This document shows, piece after piece, positions 44,907 to 53,664 of a stretch of DNA of 64,000 bases. Below the pieces are notes generated by a model. That model was not told where the DNA came from. It searched no databases and was given only the letters and a program-made list of their open reading frames with translations. The stretch comes from Desulfobacterales bacterium (GTDB lineage: Bacteria > Desulfobacterota > Desulfobacteria > Desulfobacterales > Desulfosarcinaceae): assembly GCA_016218685.1 (NCBI GenBank), contig JACRDD010000019.1:62001-126000 (forward strand). The letters run 5' to 3'. The number at the start of each line of letters is the position of its first letter. The stretch's first letter is position 1. A program made the translations under genes and the position numbers.

Positions 44907-47486
44907 CTATGACCCATCATAATGGTAATTACCATCCAGGAAGGCCTGGACAAACAGGTCCACAGCGGTGTCGCTGGCCATGAGCATATCCAGTTGCCGC
45001 GTGAATTGCAGCAGCCGTCCCAGCATGGACAGGCGCTGGGCAATATCGGCGCGATCGTATTTCTGGAAGCGGGCATCCACCTGATCGACCTTCATCGCCA
45101 CGCTGAAATCCAGATTCTCCAGGATCTTGGAAATAACCTGGGCGCGCCGTGTCCGACGCAGCTCGTCGGCGGCGCCGCCCTTGAAACGGAAGGTGATATA
45201 GTTCTTGTTGATGGTCCGGCCACAGTAAGCATCCAGAATGCTGTAATGGTAACCCAGCCGGGAGCTGAAATTGAGGTATTTGTCCGAAATGATGGCATAG
45301 CTGCGATCCCCCAGGGCTTCCTGGTTGCTCAGCATCTGGGCCTGCATCACTGAAAAAAAACCGCCGAGGTCCACGGCGCGCGGCTGGCGGCGTGCCAGGC
45401 TCTCATCCAGCAACCCGTCCAACAAGGCCAGCAACGGCGCAGAGGCCACCTCAGCCAAGCTGGCTTTGCGCGGCGCCTTCGGCAGCGAGGCCTTCAGGCC
45501 GCCTCCCAGGTCGATGAGGTACAGATCCAGCGGCACCGAGGCCATCAGCTTGATTGCACTGGGCCTGGAATCATGGGCCTCATCGGAAATGCGGAACATG
45601 ACCTGGTAGGAATGCTCGTGCACGTAACGGGCAATATCATGCAAGCTGGCGCACGCCTCCGGCTGAAAGTCTGGATGATTGGGGTCAAGCAGGTTCAGCG
45701 GCGTGATCAAATCGGCCAGGCGCTGCAGCTGGGACCGGAGCGGCGACAATACCGCAGGCTTGGTATTGGAGCGATGGTCCTTTAGTTCTGGCACTACGCC
45801 GCGGTAAATCCTGGTCGTTCCGGCATCCACGGTGATCATTTCCCCATGACGGATTACCTGGGTGGCGTTCTTGAGGTTCAACAGCGTTGGGACTCCATAT
45901 TCTCTGCATAATGAAGCCATATGCCCGGTAATACTACCTGCATCGGTCACGATGGCCGCGGCACTCTTCATGACCACTACAAACTTGGGTGAGGAGTGCC
46001 GGGCCACGAGCACCCCGCCGGTAGGGAAATCGGCCAAATCTTTTTCGCCGCGGACAAGGAAGGCCGGACCATGGGCAACGCCGGCCACCGCCATCGATTC
46101 CATCTCACCCGCCAACAACAATTCGGCACCGGCCACCGGCGGGGCTTTCCGGTTGTAGGCGCAATCCATGGTTTGCAGCGGCCGGGTTTGCAGCAGCACG
46201 ATTTGCCCGCCTGGCATCAAGGCCCATTCGATGTCCTGGGGGCATTGATAATGGCGCTCGAGCCGCAGAGCAAATCCGGTCAGGGTTTTGATTTGCGTAT
46301 CGGTCAGACAGGATTGCAGGCGCTGGCTGTCAGGCAGGGCGATTTCCGACAAGCGGCCGTCGGGTGTGCCTACCAGTTGGACGACCTTATCGGCAACTTG
46401 CTTGCTTACAATGGTCAATTCATCGTCTTTGGCCACGACGTAGAGATCCGGGCTGATGCGCCCTTCGACGGCATAAGGCCCCAGACCCCAGACGGCGCTG
46501 ATGTGGACCTGCTCGCCGGGGTGGTTCGGGTGTCGCGTGTAGACAATCCCGCTTGCGACGGCATCTACCATGAGCAAGCAGGCGACGCTCATGGCCAATC
46601 CGTCTTCGCCGACCCCCTGGTGTTGGCGATAAGAGATGGCCCGGGGCGTATAGAGACTGGCGATGACCAGACGATAGGTCTGAAGCACGCGGTCTCGGGT
46701 GACGTTGAGCACCGAACGGTATTGTCCGGCAAACGAGTGTTCGCCATCTTCGCCAGTGGCGCTGCTGCGCATGGCAATCCGGATGGGGACTCCGCCAGCG
46801 TCCGAGAAGGAAGACGCCATGGCGTCGAAGGCTGCCAGGATTGAATGTTCAAGCTCTTCGGGCATCGGCGCCGAAAGTACCAGACGCTGGATCTTCTCGC
46901 TCAAGGCTTCCACGAGCTGGGGATTGTCCGCATCCAACCCGGCCAGTTCAGCCATGATGGTCGCAGACAAGGCGTTGCGCGCCATAAACCGCTGGAAGGC
47001 CACGGCGGTAATGGCAAATCCATCGGGTACGGGCACGCCGACCTGATTGCGCATCTCTCCCAGATGGGCGTTCTTGCCTCCCACCCAATCCAGCATGCGC
47101 GTATCGACGCGAGCGTGGGGAATCACCAGATCTGGGGGCTTGGCCGTCTGATCTGCATCGGTGAGCCGGCTGATGGCGCTGCCCAGGCGCTCCAGGGCGG
47201 CATCCAGCGCGGTAAGCCGCTGGCCCGCCAGGGTGCTGAAGCTCTCGACCATCTGCCGCGCAGCCTGCAAAGCCTGCCGAGCCTGGGTGTGCATGGCGGT
47301 CCGGTCCAAGTGCCCCCGGCCCGCCAGCTTTTCCTCAAAATCGGCGATCAGGGCCAGCAGCTCGGCATTCGACGCCAGCAAGGCCTGGAACTGCTTGTAC
47401 TTGGCAATGAAGCCCGCCATTTCCAATTGTTGGCGGTTGTCTTTCTTTTTCCGCCAGCCCATGATCCGTAACCAGTCGTATTGCAT
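44907..47486 (-). CDS. PEP/pyruvate-binding protein, PEP-synthase-like, without the catalytic barrel (copy 2)
   Basis: An 859-residue paralogue of the protein at 15746 with the same parts: helical N-terminus (1-100), ATP-binding PPDK_N-type domain (about 120-440; GGKNAHLGEMRNQVGVPVP, MRSSATGEDGEHSFAGQY, GIVYTRHPN), swivel domain with candidate His522 (AGSITGH), and the same unrecognised C-terminal domain (DRSYAIISDKYLNFSSRLGYHY). The PEP-binding barrel is again missing. The ATG at 47486 gives an N-terminus matching copy 1 in length. A sigma-54 promoter lies just upstream. It converges on the DASS operon, so both copies lie beside anion transporter and kinase loci. Confidence 0.85.
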   Translation of the reverse strand: MQYDWLRIMGWRKKKDNRQQLEMAGFIAKYKQFQALLASNAELLALIADFEEKLAGRGHLDRTAMHTQARQALQAARQMVESFSTLAGQRLTALDAALERLGSAISRLTDADQTAKPPDLVIPHARVDTRMLDWVGGKNAHLGEMRNQVGVPVPDGFAITAVAFQRFMARNALSATIMAELAGLDADNPQLVEALSEKIQRLVLSAPMPEELEHSILAAFDAMASSFSDAGGVPIRIAMRSSATGEDGEHSFAGQYRSVLNVTRDRVLQTYRLVIASLYTPRAISYRQHQGVGEDGLAMSVACLLMVDAVASGIVYTRHPNHPGEQVHISAVWGLGPYAVEGRISPDLYVVAKDDELTIVSKQVADKVVQLVGTPDGRLSEIALPDSQRLQSCLTDTQIKTLTGFALRLERHYQCPQDIEWALMPGGQIVLLQTRPLQTMDCAYNRKAPPVAGAELLLAGEMESMAVAGVAHGPAFLVRGEKDLADFPTGGVLVARHSSPKFVVVMKSAAAIVTDAGSITGHMASLCREYGVPTLLNLKNATQVIRHGEMITVDAGTTRIYRGVVPELKDHRSNTKPAVLSPLRSQLQRLADLITPLNLLDPNHPDFQPEACASLHDIARYVHEHSYQVMFRISDEAHDSRPSAIKLMASVPLDLYLIDLGGGLKASLPKAPRKASLAEVASAPLLALLDGLLDESLARRQPRAVDLGGFFSVMQAQMLSNQEALGDRSYAIISDKYLNFSSRLGYHYSILDAYCGRTINKNYITFRFKGGAADELRRTRRAQVISKILENLDFSVAMKVDQVDARFQKYDRADIAQRLSMLGRLLQFTRQLDMLMASDTAVDLFVQAFLDGNYHYDGS

Positions 47487-47518
47487 AGGCCTGCCAATTT
47501 TCACGGTGGATTCTGATC

Positions 47519-47534
47519 GGCAACCCAATGGCCG
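47519..47534 (-). promoter_or_regulatory. Sigma-54 promoter for PEP-synthase-like gene 2
   Basis: The minus strand reads CGGCCAT-N4-GTTGCC with exact GG-N10-GC spacing. It lies 33 bases before the start codon. Confidence 0.55.
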
Positions 47535-47709
47535 CCGTTTGTTGGCGATCTGTCCAAACAGCTCAGTGGCGATTGAAAAACTAGCAACATTTATGCCGCA
47601 ATCGGGGCCTTGGGGTGAAGAACTTGTGGGATTTGTACTCGATATCTGCTATGAAAAAAATAATTGACTCCCTTTCGATCCGAATTCGCTTACCCGTTAA
47701 AAGCAGCTT

Positions 47710-48678
47710 ATGATTCCCATCCGAGACGCCACCCCCTCCAAAAACACCCCCGTCGTCAACAGCGTGCTCATCGCCATCAACGTGGTGGTTTTTTTGCTGC
47801 AGATGGCCCAGGGCCAGGCCGGCGATCGCTTCATCTTCACCTACGGCCTGGTGCCGGCGCGCTATACCCTGGATCACCTGGCCCAGCACTTCACTTTCGG
47901 CCAGCAGGCCTTCTCCTGGCTCTCTTTCATGTTTCTGCACGGCGGTTTTCTGCACATCATCGGCAACATGTGGTCGCTCTACATCTTCGGTGACAACGTG
48001 GAAGATCACCTGGGACCGGTGCGCTACCTGCTTTTCTACCTGGCCTGCGGCGTGGCCTCGGGCGTCTCCCACTTCTTGCTCAACACCGACTCCATGGCGC
48101 CCACCATCGGCGCCAGCGGCGCCATCGCCGGCGTAATGGGAGCCTATATCTTGCTGCACCCCACCTCCAAGATCCTGACCTTGATCCCCATCGTCTTCAT
48201 CCCCTGGTTCGTGGAGATCCCGGCTTACTTCTTCCTGGGCGTGTGGTTTCTGCTGCAATTTCTCAACGCGGCCGCGAGCTCGGGCGGCGCCGGCGGTGTG
48301 GCCTGGTGGGCGCACATCGGCGGTTTTCTGTTCGGCATGCTGTTTCTCAAACTCTTCGAGCGCCTGCCCGCCACCGGCCTGACCTCACAGCTGCGGCCCA
48401 TCACGGCCAAGAAGCACAGTCACCGCTTGCAACTGGCGCGCCCCGGGGCGGCGCCCATCGATGCCGACATTCATGCCACCATCAGCGTATCGCCCTACGA
48501 GGCCCTGGTGGGGGCGCGTAAGCTGGTGAGCATTCCCGCCGGCTTGCAACGGCGCATCTATCGGGTTATCATTCCCGCGGGTACCATCGCCAACCAGGTA
48601 TTGCGGCTCAAGGACCAAGGCCTTACCCGGGCCGACGGTAGCCGCGGCGATGTGCTGCTGACCGTTCAAATCCAGTAA
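47710..48678 (+). CDS. Rhomboid intramembrane serine protease fused to a DnaJ C-terminal domain
   Basis: A 322-residue protein. Residues 1-220 are a rhomboid core with about six or seven membrane helices and the catalytic dyad Ser137 (GASGAIAG) and His202 (AHIGGF). Asn86 in HIIGNMWSL fits the conserved HxxxN region. Residues about 253-322 match the second C-terminal domain of DnaJ/Hsp40 (DIHATISVSPYEALVGARKL, VIIPAGT, VLRLKDQGL, RGDVLLTVQI). There is no J-domain. The fusion suggests that the cytosolic tail binds unfolded client protein for cleavage in the membrane. It is divergent from PEP-synthase-like gene 2. Confidence 0.88.
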   Translation: MIPIRDATPSKNTPVVNSVLIAINVVVFLLQMAQGQAGDRFIFTYGLVPARYTLDHLAQHFTFGQQAFSWLSFMFLHGGFLHIIGNMWSLYIFGDNVEDHLGPVRYLLFYLACGVASGVSHFLLNTDSMAPTIGASGAIAGVMGAYILLHPTSKILTLIPIVFIPWFVEIPAYFFLGVWFLLQFLNAAASSGGAGGVAWWAHIGGFLFGMLFLKLFERLPATGLTSQLRPITAKKHSHRLQLARPGAAPIDADIHATISVSPYEALVGARKLVSIPAGLQRRIYRVIIPAGTIANQVLRLKDQGLTRADGSRGDVLLTVQIQ

Positions 48679-48703
48679 AAACCAGAATACAAGGATTAAT
48701 GCG

Positions 48704-50017
48704 ATGGCACGCCACCTCCAGGGGACCAACGTCTCCAGACAAAGCGAAATCGTGCAAGCTCTGGGTCTGGAACCCGACAACGTCCCCAAAGGGGGCCGGC
48801 GCAGATGGCTCATCTGGGGTTCGGCCCTCTTGCTGGTCCTAATGCTGGTCGCCTGGGTGCGCACCCGTCATCCGGGAACATCCGCCATCACCTACAAAAC
48901 CGTCCCCATCACCCAGGGCGACCTGGATGTCGTGGTTTCGGCCACAGGCAACCTGACCCCCGTCCACGAGGTGCAGGTGGGTTGCGAGCTGTCGGGGATC
49001 ATCAAAAGCATTGCCGTGGACTACAACGATCGCGTCACCGTCGGCCAGCCCCTGGCCTACCTGGACAGCACCAAGTTCGAAGCGGCGGTGATGCAGTCCC
49101 GGGCCGCCCTGACATCGGCCGAATCACGCTTGCAGCAGGCCCAGGCCACGGCCTTGCAGAGGGAGCAGAACCTTAAACGGCTTAAAAAAGCCCATCTCCT
49201 TTCCGGCGGCAAAGCCCCCTCGGCCGGTGAACTGGACTTGGCCGCCGCCGAAACCCTGCGCGCCAAAGCCGATAGCGCGGCAGCCCAGGCCGCCATCCAT
49301 CAGGCCAAGGCGCTCCTCAAAATCGATGAAACCAACCTTTCCAAAACCACCATCTACTCGCCCATCGACGGCGTCGTGCTCAAACGCAACGTGGACCCGG
49401 GCCAGACCGTGGCCGCCACCCTGCAAACGCCGGTATTGTTCGTGCTGGCCCAGGATCTGAGCCGCATGAAACTGCAAGTGGATGTGGATGAGGCCGACGT
49501 GGGCCTGGTGCAGGAGGGACAGACCGCCGTCTTCACCGTGGACGCCTATGCCGGCCGCACTTTTCAGGCCGAGATCACCCAAGTGCGCTTCGGTTCCCAG
49601 GTCACCAACGGGGTGGTCACTTACACCACCCTGCTCAATGTGGCCAACCCGGATCTGGTCCTGCGGCCGGGCATGACCGCCACGGCCAAAATCGAAATCT
49701 CCAAGGTGATCAATGCCCTGTTGGTGCCCAACACCGCCCTGCGCTTCACGCCGCCCGAGCAAACGCCCGAAGCCAAACCCAAAGCCGGCGTGGTCAGCAT
49801 GCTGGTGCCCAAACCGCCCTCGGCCCCATCGAAACCCTCCCCCCACAGCAGCGGCCGATCTGCCGCTCAGCGGCTCTGGCTCCTCGACGACGGCCAACCC
49901 GTCGCCGTGGCGGCCACCGTCGGGCCCACGGACGGCACGATGACGGTCATCGAAGAGAGCGAACTCTTGCATGCCGGAACCGAGGTGATCGTGGAAGCCA
50001 CCGGATTGGAAGAGTAG
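48704..50017 (+). CDS. Periplasmic adaptor subunit of an efflux pump (MacA/RND type), orphan
   Basis: A 437-residue membrane-anchored adaptor: N-terminal cytoplasmic tail, membrane helix (about 34-52), beta-barrel and lipoyl parts (VHEVQVGCELSGIIKSI, VLKRNVDPGQTVAA), a helical hairpin (about 115-200) and a C-terminal Pro-rich segment. It resembles MacA, which links an ABC exporter to an outer membrane channel. No MacB, RND pump or TolC gene follows: the next gene is on the opposite strand, so its partners must be elsewhere. It starts 25 bases after the rhomboid gene. Confidence 0.87.
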   Translation: MARHLQGTNVSRQSEIVQALGLEPDNVPKGGRRRWLIWGSALLLVLMLVAWVRTRHPGTSAITYKTVPITQGDLDVVVSATGNLTPVHEVQVGCELSGIIKSIAVDYNDRVTVGQPLAYLDSTKFEAAVMQSRAALTSAESRLQQAQATALQREQNLKRLKKAHLLSGGKAPSAGELDLAAAETLRAKADSAAAQAAIHQAKALLKIDETNLSKTTIYSPIDGVVLKRNVDPGQTVAATLQTPVLFVLAQDLSRMKLQVDVDEADVGLVQEGQTAVFTVDAYAGRTFQAEITQVRFGSQVTNGVVTYTTLLNVANPDLVLRPGMTATAKIEISKVINALLVPNTALRFTPPEQTPEAKPKAGVVSMLVPKPPSAPSKPSPHSSGRSAAQRLWLLDDGQPVAVAATVGPTDGTMTVIEESELLHAGTEVIVEATGLEE

Positions 50018-50038
50018 GCGATCGACCGGCACCCGATC

Positions 50039-51790
50039 TCAATCGACTTCTTTCAGCAAAAAAAGCTGCACAAATCGCGGGTCCAGATCCTTGGGCACCA
50101 CCCCTCCCAGCTCGTTTTCCACCTGGGCGAAAAGGGCATGCAAGGCCATCCCCATGCGTTGGGCAATGGCCTCGGCGGTCAGGCCGCTGCGCTCTGCCAG
50201 CCAGGTTAGAAAGGCCGTGCGCATGCTATCCTTGATCCGAAACCGTTGCCCCGCCGCTTCCCACAACGCCTCGAAAAAGGAGCGCAACTGCGTCACGCTC
50301 AGCGGCAACGGCACCCGCGGATCGGCATCCTGGCCCAAATGATGGTTGGCCCACAAGGTCAGCAGCAGATTTTGACAGGTGAGGAACGTACTGCTTTTCT
50401 CCACGGGCGGCCGCGCCCCCATCAAGGCCAGCAAATCGTCCATGGCCATGATCTGAGCCAGCACCTCTTGCGTGCGCAGGATCTCTTCCAGCGTGGCGAA
50501 CTCCCGGTAGAGCACGCCGCTGGCGTAGTTGTCGTAGTATAAAGGCCGCTTGATCAACAGCCCGCCCAGTACCCCCAGCCAGGCTTCGCCCCAGAAGGAG
50601 AGCGCCAAGCCCAAACGGGCGAACCAGCTCGTCGGCCGCCAGCGTTCGGCGCGCCACTTCAATTCCAAAGCCCGGCCATAGCCCAATCGAAAGATGTCGG
50701 CCAGCAGGCAATTTTGAAGTAAAGCGACCCCCCGATAGGGATCTTGCCCCTCCGCGGCCGCTTCGGCATGGGCCAGGCCGATGCCCAGATAACCGGCCAC
50801 CTTGCCTACCACCGGGGTCAAGGTGGCCTTGTCCCGGATCTGGCGCTGATCGGCGGCGATCACCTGATTGCACAGCCCGGCAAACTCGCTTTGCAGGCGC
50901 TGCAAGCTCGCCTCGTCCTGGATGCGCGAAAGGGTGCGCGCGAACAGACCGGCATCCTCGGGCAGTACCGTGGGGTCCAGGGGCAAAGGATAGCTCTCCA
51001 CGATCCGCCCGGCATCGGCCGGCGGCTTGCGCCGGGCCATCAGTTCCGCCAAGGTCAAGGGCTGATACACCCCCACGGCCTCCTCGAACGGCAGATAGCC
51101 CCGCTCGGCCAGCCGCACATTACGCAAGCGCAACAGCTCCTCCTCGACCTCGGCGGGAACGACACCGCTCGATGCCAAGAGCAGTTCTTGGTAAAGCGGG
51201 AAATCGTATACCGACAAACGCCGCAGCAGATCGGTCAGGAACAGATCGCGCGTCTCCTGATGGGGATGGATCTGATCTTCGCCGGCCGGCAGGTAGGGCC
51301 GCATCCGGATGTAGTGCACGTCATCCTCGGTGTGAAAGCCATCCCCGATCTCCGAAGGGTCCACCTCGTATTCCCGGACGATCAGCTCGACATTGCGGAA
51401 AAGGTAATATTCGAAGGCATCGCGCTGCTCGGTCACGATCCAGTGGGTGAAGCGGTCGGGATCGGCCTTGAGCAGACGGTCGAACCACTCGGTCATGGCC
51501 AGGGGATCGACCCGGTCCCGGACCCAGGTCTCCATGTCCATCAGGTATTCCCACTGCTCTTTGGAAGCTATTCCCAACACCGGCAGGGCGTCGTCCGGCC
51601 CGATGGTATGCACCAGCAGGTAAAAATCCTCCTCGGCCATGGATTGCACCAAGGTTACGGGCAAGGGGTGCTCCAGAATGGCATCCAGGGCCTTTTCCGG
51701 TGGCAAGGCCAAAATGCGTCGCCGCTCGACGGCCAGGGCCTTTTCGCGGGTGTCGCGGGTTTCCAGGGCTTTTACGTTTTTGTCGGGCAT
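50039..51790 (-). CDS. DUF6178 family protein
   Basis: A 583-residue soluble protein matching what I recall as DUF6178, found mostly in Desulfobacterota (motifs such as ILALPPEKALDAILEHP, MAEEDFYLLVHTIGPDDALPVLGIAS and EQWEYLMDMETW). Function unknown; it is helical and rich in Trp and acidic residues. The ATG at 51790 precedes the conserved region, so the 18 codons before it are dropped. It follows the MFS gene on the same strand after a hairpin. Confidence 0.75.
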   Translation of the reverse strand: MPDKNVKALETRDTREKALAVERRRILALPPEKALDAILEHPLPVTLVQSMAEEDFYLLVHTIGPDDALPVLGIASKEQWEYLMDMETWVRDRVDPLAMTEWFDRLLKADPDRFTHWIVTEQRDAFEYYLFRNVELIVREYEVDPSEIGDGFHTEDDVHYIRMRPYLPAGEDQIHPHQETRDLFLTDLLRRLSVYDFPLYQELLLASSGVVPAEVEEELLRLRNVRLAERGYLPFEEAVGVYQPLTLAELMARRKPPADAGRIVESYPLPLDPTVLPEDAGLFARTLSRIQDEASLQRLQSEFAGLCNQVIAADQRQIRDKATLTPVVGKVAGYLGIGLAHAEAAAEGQDPYRGVALLQNCLLADIFRLGYGRALELKWRAERWRPTSWFARLGLALSFWGEAWLGVLGGLLIKRPLYYDNYASGVLYREFATLEEILRTQEVLAQIMAMDDLLALMGARPPVEKSSTFLTCQNLLLTLWANHHLGQDADPRVPLPLSVTQLRSFFEALWEAAGQRFRIKDSMRTAFLTWLAERSGLTAEAIAQRMGMALHALFAQVENELGGVVPKDLDPRFVQLFLLKEVD

Positions 51791-51860
51791 GACATTTCCA
51801 ATCTCGTGAGGGGGGTTAGGCTTTCGATGGGTATTATAAGGCAATCGAGGAATGGATCAA

Positions 51861-51900
51861 CCACGGGTTTCTAAGTGCGGGAAATCCAACCCGCCGTGGT
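51861..51900 (-). terminator. Hairpin after the MFS gene
   Basis: ACCACGG and CCGTGGT pair in an extended imperfect stem just after the MFS stop codon. It is a probable terminator or processing hairpin, without a clear U-run. Confidence 0.4.
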
Positions 51901-51902
51901 AG

Positions 51903-53129
51903 TTACCTCTGGGTTGTGCGCCACGGCGCGAACTTGAGCAGTAAAATCATTCCCGGAATCGCCACCAGCGTGCAGGCCAGGAAGAAGCCGGGCCAGCCCA
52001 TGATTTTGGCCAGGTAGCCGGTGCCGGCCGAGGCGATCACGCGGGGGATGCCCATCAGGCTGCTAAGCAGGGCGTACTGGGTGGCGGTGAATTTCTGGTG
52101 GGTGATGCTGGCCATGAAGGCGGTGTAGGCCGCGGTGCCCATGCCGGCGCTCAGGTTCTCGAAGGCGATAACGGCTGTGAGGGCCGGCAGGTTGTGGCCG
52201 AGATGGGCCAGGACCATGAAACCGGCCGTAGAGAGGGCTTGCAGCCCGCCGAAGACCCAGAGGCTGCGAGAGATGCCCAGCTTGAGCATGAGCCCGCCGC
52301 CGATCAAGCCGCCTGTGATGATGGCACCGGCGCCGAAGGTTTTTACCACCGCGCCAATTTCGGTCATGGAGAAACCGGTCTCCAGGTAGAAGGGCGTGGT
52401 CATGGCGCTGGCCATGGTGTCACCGAGCTTGTAGAGCAGGATGAAGGCCAGAATCCAAAAGGCTTCGCGGCGGCCGAAGTACTCCTTGAAGGGTTCGACC
52501 ACCGCTTCTTGGATGGTGCGGGGAATGCCGAAGAGCGCCCGGGGCTCGGGCGTCAGCAAGGTGGTTAGTACGCCGGGAAGCATGCAGGCGGCCATGATGA
52601 AGTACACCGTGGCGAAGGAGAAGAAATCGGCCATGATGAAGGCGCCGCCGCCGGCCACCCACATGCCCAGGCGGTAGCCGGCCACATACAAGGAGGCGCC
52701 CATGCCCAGTTCAGCATCGGCCAGATCCTCCCGGCGATAGGCGTCGATGACGATGTCCTGGGAGGCGCTGAAGAAGGTCACGGCCAATGCGGCCAGGGCC
52801 ACGATCCAGGTATGAGGCGCCGAGGGCGTCAGCCCCAATCCGACGATGGCCAGCACGAGCAGTATTTGGCTGATTAACAACCAGCCTCGACGCCGCCCGA
52901 AGAAGGGGATGGCAAAGCGGTCCAGGACCGGGGCCCAGACGAACTTCAGGGTGTAGGGCAGCCCCACCAGGGCCATCAGGCCGATGACGGCCAGATCGAC
53001 CCCCTCCTTGGTCATCCGCGCTTGCAACAGGGAGATGGTGAGCAGCAGCGGCAGACCGGCCGAAAAGCCCATGACCAGGGCCACCAGCATGCGGCGGCTG
53101 AACATTACCTTGAAGAGAGCGGGGCTCAT
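51903..53129 (-). CDS. MFS transporter, AmpG-like
   Basis: A 408-residue, 12-helix major facilitator protein resembling AmpG, the importer of anhydro-muropeptides (MLVALVMGFSAGLPLLLT, MTKEGVDLAVIGLMALVGLPYTLKFVWAPVLDRF, ASQDIVIDAYRRE). AmpG proteins recycle peptidoglycan fragments. Its start codon overlaps the stop of the inhibitor gene (ATGA), showing translational coupling. Confidence 0.85.
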   Translation of the reverse strand: MSPALFKVMFSRRMLVALVMGFSAGLPLLLTISLLQARMTKEGVDLAVIGLMALVGLPYTLKFVWAPVLDRFAIPFFGRRRGWLLISQILLVLAIVGLGLTPSAPHTWIVALAALAVTFFSASQDIVIDAYRREDLADAELGMGASLYVAGYRLGMWVAGGGAFIMADFFSFATVYFIMAACMLPGVLTTLLTPEPRALFGIPRTIQEAVVEPFKEYFGRREAFWILAFILLYKLGDTMASAMTTPFYLETGFSMTEIGAVVKTFGAGAIITGGLIGGGLMLKLGISRSLWVFGGLQALSTAGFMVLAHLGHNLPALTAVIAFENLSAGMGTAAYTAFMASITHQKFTATQYALLSSLMGIPRVIASAGTGYLAKIMGWPGFFLACTLVAIPGMILLLKFAPWRTTQR

Positions 53130-53557
53130 GGCTGAGCCTTCATCCGGACCTGGATGCGCACTTCGAATGCTTCTCCGGCCTGGGTTTTGGGTTCCCAAGA
53201 CCGGCGATAAACCAGCCGCACCGGGGTGCTGCCGGGGGTCTGGGCCGTGAAGACGAAGGTGCGCAGGCCGCCGCCGCCCAAAAGGCCGCCGGACGAGGCC
53301 GCGAAGTCCGAACCTGAGGCGGTCAGCACCCGCGGGTCAAAGGTTTCGATCTGCCACTGGTAGCCGGTGGTGGGATTTTCAGGAAGTTGGATTAGCACCC
53401 GCTGTCCCGGCAGGGCCTGCCGTTCCTGGTTTCGATCGGCCTGGAAGATCAGGATGTCGGCCATGGGTTGCTCCTCGGCCGCGGCCGGCCGCTGGCTGCC
53501 GCAATTTGATAGGAGAAGACAAAGCAAGAGCGTTGAAAGTAAAACGCAACGTGGCAT
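53126..53557 (-). CDS. Chagasin-like (I42 family) protease inhibitor lipoprotein
   Basis: A 143-residue protein with a signal peptide and lipobox-like SNC (Cys19). The mature domain shows I42 inhibitor loops: NPTTGYQW, GGGG and RRSWEP. The family blocks papain-like cysteine proteases. The ATG at 53557 has GGAGGTGGG upstream. It is coupled to the AmpG-like gene by an ATGA overlap. The target protease is not apparent in the window. Confidence 0.82.
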   Translation of the reverse strand: MPRCVLLSTLLLCLLLSNCGSQRPAAAEEQPMADILIFQADRNQERQALPGQRVLIQLPENPTTGYQWQIETFDPRVLTASGSDFAASSGGLLGGGGLRTFVFTAQTPGSTPVRLVYRRSWEPKTQAGEAFEVRIQVRMKAQP

Positions 53558-53611
53558 GGGACCCACCTCCGGATGAAAAATAATATAGAACAGCGGCATC
53601 CGGGAAAGCAG

Positions 53612-53642
53612 AACGGGCGTCGGCCCGCGGCCGGCGCCCGTT
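53612..53642 (-). terminator. Terminator-like hairpin after pckG
   Basis: A 14-bp stem with one wobble pair (AACGGGCG... / ...CGCCCGTT) lies 23 bases beyond the pckG stop codon. The downstream strand is T-rich only weakly. Confidence 0.55.
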
Positions 53643-53664
53643 AGATACGCTGGGACCGAAGGCC

